Shown here piece by piece: positions 37,895 to 45,590 of a DNA stretch of 64,000 bases (positions are counted from its first letter, which is position 1; each line of letters begins with the position of its first letter). Source of the stretch: Lysinibacillus telephonicus (lineage in GTDB: Bacteria > Bacillota > Bacilli > Bacillales_A > Planococcaceae); assembly GCF_003966145.1 (NCBI RefSeq), contig NZ_RXNR01000005.1, positions 1 to 64,000 of the forward strand, written 5' to 3'. The position numbers and the translations under genes are program-made. A model generated the notes under the pieces. It worked only from the letters and a program-made list of their open reading frames with translations, did no database searches and was not told where the DNA came from.

Positions 37895-38329
37895 CTAACT
37901 TCCAATATTGGTTGCTCTGACGGTCCCAGTGGCAACAATATTTCCTTCTACATTAAAATCCCCTTTTACTGTGAGTGGTTTACTCGATTGGATAATCAGT
38001 TCACTAGAATCCTTCTTATATTCAATAAATGTTCCATCGCTAAACTGTTTTCTATATATTTTTTCATTTGCTACAGGGGGATGATGAACATCCGAATAAA
38101 AGGTCTTTAGACAAAAACCTTGTTCAATATCATTGCCTAAAAAGAGACATAATGCTTGTTGACCAATTTCAGGTATATCATAATCAGACGCCATTAGAGG
38201 TAAGTCACTAATGATTTGATTGTCCTTATCTTCAAAGAGAATATCTACAGTACCTGCTACTGCATTTACTGAATTGATTTTTCCTACTCTAATTAGATTT
38301 CTAACTAACGCTAGGGCTTCATTACTCAA
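37895..38329 (-). CDS. P2 gpV-like baseplate spike protein
   Basis: 144 residues of the baseplate assembly protein V family, the membrane-piercing spike. It has the N-terminal OB domain (VGKINSVNAVAGTVDILFED), a QFSDGTFIEYKKDSSELIIQ segment and a short beta-helical tip. Length is near the lower end of the family. Confidence 0.9.
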   Translation of the reverse strand: MSNEALALVRNLIRVGKINSVNAVAGTVDILFEDKDNQIISDLPLMASDYDIPEIGQQALCLFLGNDIEQGFCLKTFYSDVHHPPVANEKIYRKQFSDGTFIEYKKDSSELIIQSSKPLTVKGDFNVEGNIVATGTVRATNIGS

Positions 38330-39352
38330 TTAATAACCCTCCAATACTCTTCTGATTTCTAAATCTGTTGTTGATCCACCACCAACGTTATGTGTTGCCT
38401 TGGTAATGTAATACTTTCCGTCAAAGACTCCAAATCCTTTTAAATTGATACAAGAAGCACCGAGCAATTCAATATTTAATGTTACAGAAAGTGAGCCTGT
38501 ATACTCTGTTTTATTTAATTTTCTGAGAGTTTTCTGTGCTAACCTTCTAGCTTCATCTCCGGTTCTTACCTTGGCATTTAATTGATATACCTTGTCCTTT
38601 TCCTTATCAATGTCACGAATACTAAAAAGAAACTCGATATTTCTACCGAGCTTCGAATCATAGTATTTTACATTTACACCTGCGTAGGCTGTGTTGGAAA
38701 GAGTGGTTTTGAATGAATAATCCAACACTGTCGAGCTGGATTCATCATAAGTAGCAACAGCCTTTCTTTTTTCGAACTCTTCTTCATCAAAGATAACGAT
38801 TTTGCGATCAGTTACCTTCATGGCCAAACCTTCTTTTTCGCACAACTCAGATAAAAAGGCAGAATCTGTTTTTTCTGTTTGCTGAATACTTGGATAACGA
38901 GGGTTATTGATACCAATAAATTGAACTGTCAAACCTGCCCGTTTCGCAATATCTGTAGCAATGGCTTTTAAAGTAATATTCCGCCACGACTTACTTCGCT
39001 CTGTATTTGAAAAGTTACTGTTTAGTGGTGAAGATATCGCATTTATAGTTATAACTCTTGGTCGACCAGAGAACTCTGGTTCATCTACAAAAAAACGACC
39101 ACAAGGTAAATGCTGCTTGTCGCCGTTTTTTCTCCAGTTAGTTGTGTGAATAACAGTGTTGATAACATCCCCTTTAGTAGGAAACCAGGGTCCACTCCAT
39201 TTTTTCTTCTCATCTTTGAGCGAAATACTAATATTATCAGCTTCACCCGATGCATTATCGGTATAAGAGAAACTAATAAGATCCGACGACACCTCTTTGC
39301 TTATGTCAATGCCGGAGTAATTTATCTCTATATACGATTTTCTAGCATCCAT
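38330..39352 (-). CDS. P2 gpD-like tail hub protein
   Basis: 340 residues of the phage late control gene D family, the trimeric hub under the tail tube. Evidence includes GPWFPTKGDVINTVIHTTNW, CGRFFVDEPEFSGRPRVITI and EKTDSAFLSELCEKEGLAMK. It abuts gpX by a 1-bp overlap. Confidence 0.92.
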   Translation of the reverse strand: MDARKSYIEINYSGIDISKEVSSDLISFSYTDNASGEADNISISLKDEKKKWSGPWFPTKGDVINTVIHTTNWRKNGDKQHLPCGRFFVDEPEFSGRPRVITINAISSPLNSNFSNTERSKSWRNITLKAIATDIAKRAGLTVQFIGINNPRYPSIQQTEKTDSAFLSELCEKEGLAMKVTDRKIVIFDEEEFEKRKAVATYDESSSTVLDYSFKTTLSNTAYAGVNVKYYDSKLGRNIEFLFSIRDIDKEKDKVYQLNAKVRTGDEARRLAQKTLRKLNKTEYTGSLSVTLNIELLGASCINLKGFGVFDGKYYITKATHNVGGGSTTDLEIRRVLEGY

Positions 39353-39561
39353 TAATCAACAGCTCGCTTCCAAGGAGGTAGATTTTCAGAAATCGAGGCC
39401 TCTATTTCCGGAATGATTAACGTAATACCTGCAGGGAAAATTGTGTAATGTACATAATCGATGTTTTGCTGCATTAACTTAGCTGTCTGAAGTGCGTCTC
39501 CCATTTGAAAATGGGCAATTGAATCCCATGTGTCACCGGAAACCGTTGTATAAGTACCCAA
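39352..39561 (-). CDS. P2 gpX-like LysM tail protein
   Basis: A 69-residue LysM-type tail protein X (TVSGDTWDSIAHFQMGD ... IFPAGITLIIPE). In this family it anchors the hub or tail tip; it also contacts cell wall in some. Confidence 0.9.
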   Translation of the reverse strand: MGTYTTVSGDTWDSIAHFQMGDALQTAKLMQQNIDYVHYTIFPAGITLIIPEIEASISENLPPWKRAVD

Positions 39562-39573
39562 TACAATTACCTC

Positions 39574-42234
39574 CTAGCTAAATTTTAAACGTTTCTTTTC
39601 TGCCTCGTATTGCTTCATAAATTTTTTAAACTCATTAAAGCCAATCCTTGCAGCTTGTTTAACTTCCGATTCATCAATTTTCCCATTACCATGATAATGA
39701 AAATGAAATTCATATCGTTCATCGCTATCACTGTATGAATCTCCTGTTTTATTGCCTCCATTTAGAAGGGCATCTAATTTGGATAGTGGTAGTACAGCTT
39801 CCTGTTCTGCCCCCTCCCCAATCATTGCTAAAGTTGGACCTGTTGTAATACCGCCTTTCGCCAACATTGGGATTTTCGGAATGCTCAATCCAAATGACTT
39901 ACCTCCGACTTTTGGTACCCAATCTGGAATGTCTACACTTAAATCATTCAACCCACCTATTACAGTATTAGCAGCCGAAATTAAACCATTTATGGCTCCA
40001 CGGCCTACCGAAACCACACCGTTAAACATTCCCCGGATTAATCCAGAAATAAAGCTCACAATCGTACTTACGATAGATTTTAGGGAAGAGAATGGACTTG
40101 ACATCACTGATTTTAGTTGTCCAAAAATCGAAACAATATTGGACCATAATAATTGCAAGGAGCTCCATATCTTGCCGAAAAATCCACCTACTGTAGAAAC
40201 TAAACTACCAAAAACATTTCGAATTGCTCCAAAAGCCGCAGCAAAGACATTTCTAACGGCACTAACAATAGACATAAAAATATTTACTCCAAAAGTACGC
40301 GCTATATTGAACACCTGAATAAATAAAGTGACTCCATTTTTTACTATGCCTATCATTTTTCCAATGGCTTTAAATATGGTTTGAACGATATTTCCTGCAA
40401 TTCTATAAAATCCTGAAACAAATTGATGATAGTAATATTGAACATTGGTTGCTATTTTTTGTCCTAAACCTTTTAAGAAACCCCAGAAAGTTTTGGCCAA
40501 CGCTTTAATGGAACCTATTAATTTACCAACAATAAGTAAATTCCATAGATTCCAAAGTAATTGAATGGCTCCACCTAAAAGTTGCTTCACTCCTTCCCAC
40601 AATCCAGACCAATCACCTGTAAATAAGGAAGCGAAAATCTTAACCAGACCAAGGATAACGTTTAGAGCTCCTTGGATTACCCCTTTTACATTTGCCCATA
40701 AAGATTTCAGGATAAAAAGAGCTATAGGAGCTAAAACTTGAACAACTTTTGCTATAAATCCAAAAACATTTTGGACAGCCTTGACAATTTGGGCACCATC
40801 TTTTTCAAAAAACTCTCGTATTTGCCCCCATATACTAGTAAAAAAGTTAACTGCATCTAATAAAATAGGACCTATAATGCCCGCAATAGATTTAATTATC
40901 GGCGCTAATTTGCTTACAGTATTCAAAAATGCGTCTTTAATTTTAGAGAGAGTTCCCTGTATTTTGCTTGCGTCAGGTAATATATTGCTTATCGAACCCG
41001 CAAAACTTGAAAATTTTGAAAATGCTTTCCCAGCTTTGTCTAAAGAACCTTTCACAAACTTTTCGATTTTAGGCATATGGGTTGCGAATCCTTTTGAAAC
41101 GTTGGTAAGCACTGGTAATAATTTTTGACCAATAGGTATTAATACACCCGTTTCTACCTGCCTTTTTATCCCTTGAAATGCCAAACTTAACGAATCGTAT
41201 TTGATATTCTTAATTTGTTCCATTGTCATTTTCGTCATATCAAACTGACTTCTGACGTTGGCCATGGAAGTAATTACGTTCATTTCCAAATCTTCTGCTT
41301 GAGTACCAAATAAACCGACTGCGATAGCATTTTGTTTTGCCGGATCTTTCACTTTTTTTATTGCTTCAACTACCTGATTAAATGCTTTCTGTGCCGCTGG
41401 GCCTCCTGCAGCAAAGGTTTGAGTCATTTTTTCTCCACTCATTCCTAACATTTCAAAGGCTTCCATACTCGTTTTGGATCCATCCTTGGACCGTATACCG
41501 AATTCTTTTACTGCATCTCCAACTTTATCGAGGTTAAATGCACCATTTGCTAAACCTGTTGAAAAAATGTCGAACATTTGATTTGCATTAAAGCCTAGTT
41601 TCGCAAAATATGGTGCATATTCATTTGCTGAATCAATCAATTCATCTGATTTATTTAGACCATTCTTCGCACCTTGAGCAAGTAAGTTATAAGCTTGTTG
41701 GCTAGTAATTCCAAAGTTACGCATCATGGTGTCTGAAGCTTTGATAGATTGATTGATTTCTTCTCCAAAGACATCCCGATAGATAATCGCATTTGCTGTT
41801 GCAGTTTCTAATTCTTTACCAGCTAACTTTGTTACACTTTCTGCAGTAGAAATCGCTTGAGCAATATCTTCCCAATTCTCACCAAGATTTTGATTATAAA
41901 GATTCTTTGATATTTCTCTCATTTCGGCCATCTTAGACGCTGAAACATCAGTTGAAGCTTCTACTTGCCTCATGGCATCTTCGTATTCACTTGCTGCCGA
42001 AATCGCAGCTCCTATGCCAGCTGATAAGGTTACAAAAGCTGCGCCAGCAGCAATCGCTGTCGCACTTAACACTCCCATGGTTTTGTTAAGTTTTACCGAA
42101 CCACCGTTTAAATCATTAACTTCATTTCGGGTATTTTGAAAGTTACGGGTAGTATTAGCAAAAGCTTTTCTCATGGATGAATTCATTGAAGCGCCGAGTT
42201 GAAAAGCAATTTGATAAGTAGTTGTATTACTCAT
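39574..42234 (-). CDS. Tail tape measure protein
   Basis: An 886-residue tape measure that sets tail length. N-terminus QLGASMNSSMRKAFANTTR with helical segments, hydrophobic stretch VLSATAIAAGAAFVTLSAGIGAAI (about 55-78), a phage TMP core (YEDAMRQVEASTDVSASK ...), then a very long helical repeat region to about 800 and a C-terminal ILGGLNDLSVDIPDWVPKVG block. Its start ATG overlaps the stop of the frameshifted chaperone extension (ATGA). Tail length would scale with about 880 residues. Confidence 0.94.
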   Translation of the reverse strand: MSNTTTYQIAFQLGASMNSSMRKAFANTTRNFQNTRNEVNDLNGGSVKLNKTMGVLSATAIAAGAAFVTLSAGIGAAISAASEYEDAMRQVEASTDVSASKMAEMREISKNLYNQNLGENWEDIAQAISTAESVTKLAGKELETATANAIIYRDVFGEEINQSIKASDTMMRNFGITSQQAYNLLAQGAKNGLNKSDELIDSANEYAPYFAKLGFNANQMFDIFSTGLANGAFNLDKVGDAVKEFGIRSKDGSKTSMEAFEMLGMSGEKMTQTFAAGGPAAQKAFNQVVEAIKKVKDPAKQNAIAVGLFGTQAEDLEMNVITSMANVRSQFDMTKMTMEQIKNIKYDSLSLAFQGIKRQVETGVLIPIGQKLLPVLTNVSKGFATHMPKIEKFVKGSLDKAGKAFSKFSSFAGSISNILPDASKIQGTLSKIKDAFLNTVSKLAPIIKSIAGIIGPILLDAVNFFTSIWGQIREFFEKDGAQIVKAVQNVFGFIAKVVQVLAPIALFILKSLWANVKGVIQGALNVILGLVKIFASLFTGDWSGLWEGVKQLLGGAIQLLWNLWNLLIVGKLIGSIKALAKTFWGFLKGLGQKIATNVQYYYHQFVSGFYRIAGNIVQTIFKAIGKMIGIVKNGVTLFIQVFNIARTFGVNIFMSIVSAVRNVFAAAFGAIRNVFGSLVSTVGGFFGKIWSSLQLLWSNIVSIFGQLKSVMSSPFSSLKSIVSTIVSFISGLIRGMFNGVVSVGRGAINGLISAANTVIGGLNDLSVDIPDWVPKVGGKSFGLSIPKIPMLAKGGITTGPTLAMIGEGAEQEAVLPLSKLDALLNGGNKTGDSYSDSDERYEFHFHYHGNGKIDESEVKQAARIGFNEFKKFMKQYEAEKKRLKFS

Positions 42235-42709
42235 TTTTTCTTCAACACCGCCTCTGCATCTTCAATGGTTTCTCCGAGTTCAAAGAAATTCATTTTGACA
42301 AAGTAATCCAAGCTCGTTTTTAGAGAAATAGAAAGACGAATGCAAAGTTTCCTTAACATTCGTCCATCAATTTGCTTTATATATTTGTGCCCTTCTCTTT
42401 TTATAATTCCTAGGCGTTCAAAAAACCCATCACCATATTTTTCACTTTTAAGCCCTCACTTGCCGGAAGATGCTCAAAGAACTCTATTGGCTTACTTGAA
42501 GCTTTTGCAGCAACAATTACGGCATATCCGATTGTTACTTCATTCATTACAGAAAACTGTCCAGACGTACTAAATTGTTTATCAGCTTCAATTAAGTCAC
42601 TCGTAGTTAGATTTTCAAGGCCACTTAAATCAACTTCTGTATACTCTTTTCCTTCAAAAGAAACAGGTTTTTTAAATACAACTTTCATATTTTCATTTAC
42701 TGCGTTCAT
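42231..42709 (-). CDS. Tail assembly chaperone, long form made by programmed -1 frameshift (gpE+E' type)
   Basis: After residue 96 of the 99-residue chaperone the ribosome would slip back one base at T TTT TTG (42419-42425) and continue in the -1 frame for 62 codons, from GAA at 42419 to TGA at 42233-42231, giving a 159-residue product. The extension has a strong coding character: ERLGIIKREGHKY at its start, charged, ending FFELGETIEDAEAVLKKK. The stop overlaps the tape-measure start codon. In P2 the long form is made at the same kind of site and is needed for tail assembly around the tape measure. Whether it is actually translated must be tested. Confidence 0.85.
42410..42709 (-). CDS. Tail assembly chaperone, short form (gpE-like)
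   Basis: A 99-residue small protein with conserved TAC features: an N-terminal LKKPVSFEGKEYTEVDLSGL-type beta segment, a helical part DLIEADKQF, and VIVAAKASSKPIEFFEHLP. It lies between tube and tape measure, the standard TAC position, and contains the frameshift site near its end. Confidence 0.9.
   Translation of the reverse strand: MNAVNENMKVVFKKPVSFEGKEYTEVDLSGLENLTTSDLIEADKQFSTSGQFSVMNEVTIGYAVIVAAKASSKPIEFFEHLPASEGLKVKNMVMGFLNA
42419..42425 (-). promoter_or_regulatory. Slippery heptamer T TTT TTG
   Basis: Reads T TTT TTG in the zero frame GGT TTT TTG AAC GCC TAG, with the zero-frame stop 9 bases downstream. The heptamer and the position before the stop match the programmed -1 frameshift of P2 tail chaperones. 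Confidence 0.85.
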
Positions 42710-42728
42710 AATTCAATCATTCTCCTTC

Positions 42729-43247
42729 TTAAATTAGATTTCTAACATCAGCAAGTAGATCTTCGCCGTCTACAATATAAATAGAGTTGAGCTTGTCCAG
42801 TTCTAAAAGTACTTTTCCATTCTCTTCTACTTTTAGATAAAGAACCTCAATGGTATTTTTAGTTTCTGTTTGAGTACCTGCCGCTAACTTTCCTAATTCC
42901 AAGGCCTTTGGAATACCTCTAATGGTAATTTTTAAACCTCTTTGTCGTATACCTCCGCCGGATACATCGTAACTTTGTTGTGCAGCTCTTAGTACTATAG
43001 ATCTTCCTTTATTTTTTAGAAGACTAAATGATTTATCCGTTAATGTTCTAAACGGAATTTCCATCGTGATACTACCGAAGTGTCCAGGGGTTGGACTTTC
43101 ATACTCACCTAGCATACCTGCACCCGAAACAGCTTCAGACATTAACTCTAATGTCGGTAATGTAACTTCTGCAGATACTCCAACTAATTTTTCTGTATCA
43201 TCATATACGTTATAACTATGGACTTTCTCTGGAATTGGATTACTCAT
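42729..43247 (-). CDS. Tail tube protein (gpFII family)
   Basis: 172 residues of the P2 gpFII-type major tail tube family, stacking into hexameric rings inside the sheath. Evidence: LVGVSAEVTLPTLELMSEAVSGAGMLGEYESPTPGHFGSITMEIPF. Two bases separate it from the sheath gene. Confidence 0.92.
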   Translation of the reverse strand: MSNPIPEKVHSYNVYDDTEKLVGVSAEVTLPTLELMSEAVSGAGMLGEYESPTPGHFGSITMEIPFRTLTDKSFSLLKNKGRSIVLRAAQQSYDVSGGGIRQRGLKITIRGIPKALELGKLAAGTQTETKNTIEVLYLKVEENGKVLLELDKLNSIYIVDGEDLLADVRNLI

Positions 43248-43249
43248 TA

Positions 43250-44716
43250 TTACTCACCTCCGAAAATTGCTTCACTAAGCATATTAGGATCAAATTCTAA
43301 TTCGTTTTCTATTAATTCTGCAGGTGTATAAAACGCCATTTTTTGAACAAATTTAATTTTCCCATTTAGGATATTTGAAATTGAGTTTTCTTCTTGGTTA
43401 AATTCAATTTTAGCTCCGGCAATTTGCCCTTTCGCCTTAAATCCATTTGCTCGAATATTCTCGCTGTCTACTACACTCTCAATTAAACGATAATTAGTAG
43501 AATCATCGACTTTATCGAAGTATTCCTGGATGAAAGAATTTCCCCACCAATCGAACATACGTCGTACAGCTATAAAGCGATCTTTAGGATCCATCACACT
43601 CGAGTCGTTAGGGTCAAACGAATAAGCAGCTGTATTATTACCCCAAGTTCTCCAACCGCCCATATTAATAGCAGTAACAATACCCATACCATTCAAGACG
43701 TTTCCTTGAATTTGGTCTAAAAATACTGAATCGCCATTATCATTCACCATATCGCTAATAGCGATTTTTAAGTTAGAAGGTGATTTATACGGAACGTTTT
43801 CGTTTTCTGAGTCTCTTTTTGCAATAGCTGCTGCAACAATCGTGCTAAATCGATATGTTTTTTCTCCTATTTTTGCTTTTGGCCAACAAACGATTGATGT
43901 TTTATCGTTGAATCCGTTGGCTTTTTTGTTTTCTCCTGCAATTTCTTTTGTTGTTCCAAGCACATCTAAAATATTAGTGGCATTAAAACTTCCATTAATC
44001 TTAGTAGATTTTGCAACCAATACGTTTCCTACTTCGGCTTGCTGTGAAAATCCAGGAGCCAACAAAGTATTTGGAACAACACCTAATGTTGGATAAATCG
44101 TCTGGATAAGCTCAAATCCTTTATATTTATTCGTAGCAGCATCATAACCTCCAATAATGTTGGCATTAGTTACTGCACTCGGATTTAACTCATCGAACGT
44201 TACCTGAATTTCTGTTACATTCGCCATTTGTCCAGATGACAGCACAGAAATTAAAGGTTTTCCATTTTGATTAAAAGAGACTAAATAATCTTGGCCCTTC
44301 ATATAAGTAGTCGCTCCGTCCGCGCTTTTAACAACTAGCGTGGATAAAAGAACACCTTCTTTATCGATTAATCCTTCTTTGTTGGTAATTTTAATTGAAG
44401 TAGGTTCAGAGCTCTTTTTATGAATTGAAGGATCTAACACGTTAATAAATACAACAGGTCCTACTTTGAATTTCTTAAAGCTCGCGTCCATAACCTCACA
44501 AAGAGTGAAATCCTTCCAATTGTCCGAATATCCGAGTTTTTCTTTTGCTTCATCAAAACTTCGAATTAGTAACGGTTTATTACATACATCAGTTGGATTT
44601 TCTACTAAATTGATTGGCGCTGTCCCGAAAACCACTTGGACTGCAGAAAGTGACTCTTCCGGTTGTGGAATGGAAGTTGGCTTTTCAATAACCCCAATAC
44701 CGTGTTGATAGACCAT
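43250..44716 (-). CDS. Tail sheath protein (gpFI family)
   Basis: 488 residues of the contractile tail sheath. The N-terminus HGIGVIEKPTSIPQPEESLS with VVFGTAPINLV, central TSIVCWPKAKIGEKTYRFSTI, and C-terminal RMFDWWGNSFIQEYFDKVD are the conserved sheath parts, the last being where protomers interlock. It is length-typical and has no frame break. Confidence 0.95.
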   Translation of the reverse strand: MVYQHGIGVIEKPTSIPQPEESLSAVQVVFGTAPINLVENPTDVCNKPLLIRSFDEAKEKLGYSDNWKDFTLCEVMDASFKKFKVGPVVFINVLDPSIHKKSSEPTSIKITNKEGLIDKEGVLLSTLVVKSADGATTYMKGQDYLVSFNQNGKPLISVLSSGQMANVTEIQVTFDELNPSAVTNANIIGGYDAATNKYKGFELIQTIYPTLGVVPNTLLAPGFSQQAEVGNVLVAKSTKINGSFNATNILDVLGTTKEIAGENKKANGFNDKTSIVCWPKAKIGEKTYRFSTIVAAAIAKRDSENENVPYKSPSNLKIAISDMVNDNGDSVFLDQIQGNVLNGMGIVTAINMGGWRTWGNNTAAYSFDPNDSSVMDPKDRFIAVRRMFDWWGNSFIQEYFDKVDDSTNYRLIESVVDSENIRANGFKAKGQIAGAKIEFNQEENSISNILNGKIKFVQKMAFYTPAELIENELEFDPNMLSEAIFGGE

Positions 44717-45030
44717 TATTTATTACCTCCATTTGCATAATTAAGAGCTTTTTCGAACAATAGTTGTTCTCGAGTGCCCTTTTGATAAATTCTGTTTTTT
44801 ACTGCAGCAAAATCTTGTACAGGAATTAGAAGTTCTTTAACTGCTGCTTCTGCTTCAAGATGTTTTTTTACATGTTCAGGTAAATTCCCTTGAAAAACAG
44901 CATATTGTGAAATTTCCCCGTTATTTATTGTGGGTCCACAATAAATAAGTGTCTTAGGTTTAGATAAAACCTTAGACACTTGCTCAGTAGTTGCCTTTGC
45001 ATTTTTTAGTATTGTTTCATTTTTATTCAT
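44716..45030 (-). CDS. Small tail protein, function unknown
   Basis: A 104-residue protein between the truncated gene and the sheath. It begins NKNETILKNAKATTEQVSKVL and has a YCGPTINNGEISQYAVFQG segment. I do not recognise it; the position before the sheath is typical for head-tail joining or tail-completion proteins. It overlaps the sheath start by one base. Confidence 0.65.
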   Translation of the reverse strand: MNKNETILKNAKATTEQVSKVLSKPKTLIYCGPTINNGEISQYAVFQGNLPEHVKKHLEAEAAVKELLIPVQDFAAVKNRIYQKGTREQLLFEKALNYANGGNK

Positions 45031-45412
45031 ATTAGATGTTCAACATCCTCTCGTAATGGTATAGGTACCTCCCAATTGGTTTCAAGACCTGCAAAATAGT
45101 AAGGAGCTGAGTCCTCTTCTTGATAGGTTGCACGAATTGGGTACACTAATTGAAATTGATCTTTTATTATGGGATTTCTAATTAGACTCTCATAAACTTT
45201 TTGGATAACAGTTAGTGCATCTCTGTACCCTTGATTATCTTCAGAACGATCAAATACCCCCACTATGAAAAGTATCCTACTTTGACCTGGTTCACTTTCT
45301 GTTAAACCTTCTACATCCGCAAATCGTATGCAAAGATATGGATATAGAGATACATCAGTGCTTTTATTTTTATGAAAATCATACGAAAGAAGAGTATATT
45401 AACGAAGAACTT
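45027..45412 (-). pseudogene. Tail terminator/connector-like gene, 5' end missing
   Basis: An open frame without a start runs from a stop at about 45412 and reads LYPYLCIRFADVEG, SRILFIVGVFDRSEDNQ and then continues to the normal C-terminus (PLREDVEHLI). An internal GTG at 45263 would give 78 residues, but the upstream residues are clearly part of the same protein, so the 5' end has been lost. It resembles tail-terminator or neck proteins of contractile phages. This is where the head-side part of the phage genome is missing. Confidence 0.75.
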
Positions 45413-45454
45413 GAAAGCTACCGGCTAGAACTAGAAGCAGAGCAAAAGGGGTAA
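45383..45454 (+). pseudogene. C-terminal fragment of an unknown gene
   Basis: Plus-strand codons read EEYINEELESYRLELEAEQKG and TAA (ending 45454). There is no start nearby and the fragment overlaps the broken end of the minus-strand neck gene, so the junction of the deletion is near 45385-45412. A terminator-like hairpin follows at 45538-45570, consistent with a former gene end. Confidence 0.55.
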
Positions 45455-45590
45455 CATCATTAGCTTCCGAAGAGCGAAAAGGGAACGCAGGTTAAGAAAC
45501 AAATCTAAAACACTCTAAAATAATTACTAAAATTCGCAAAAGGAGCAGACAAACAAGTCTCGCTCTTTTCTTATTAAGGTGGTAGAAACA
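45455..45590. other. Gap between the deletion junction and the recombinase
   Basis: Contains the plus-strand hairpin at 45538-45570 and the recombinase ribosome binding site. A promoter for the recombinase is likely here; no strong consensus is seen. Confidence 0.5.
45538..45570 (+). terminator. Hairpin upstream of the recombinase
   Basis: GAGC-AGAC, loop, GTCT-C-GCTC then TTTTCTT. It would stop transcripts from the gene whose fragment ends at 45454. Confidence 0.6.

Noticed and set aside
32183-45412. Type VI secretion or extracellular contractile injection system
   Set aside because: All tail proteins have P2-like phage relatives (gpD, gpV, gpU, gpX, gpI, gpJ) and a phage holin-amidase cassette; no AAA ATPase, effector or eCIS-type genes are present.
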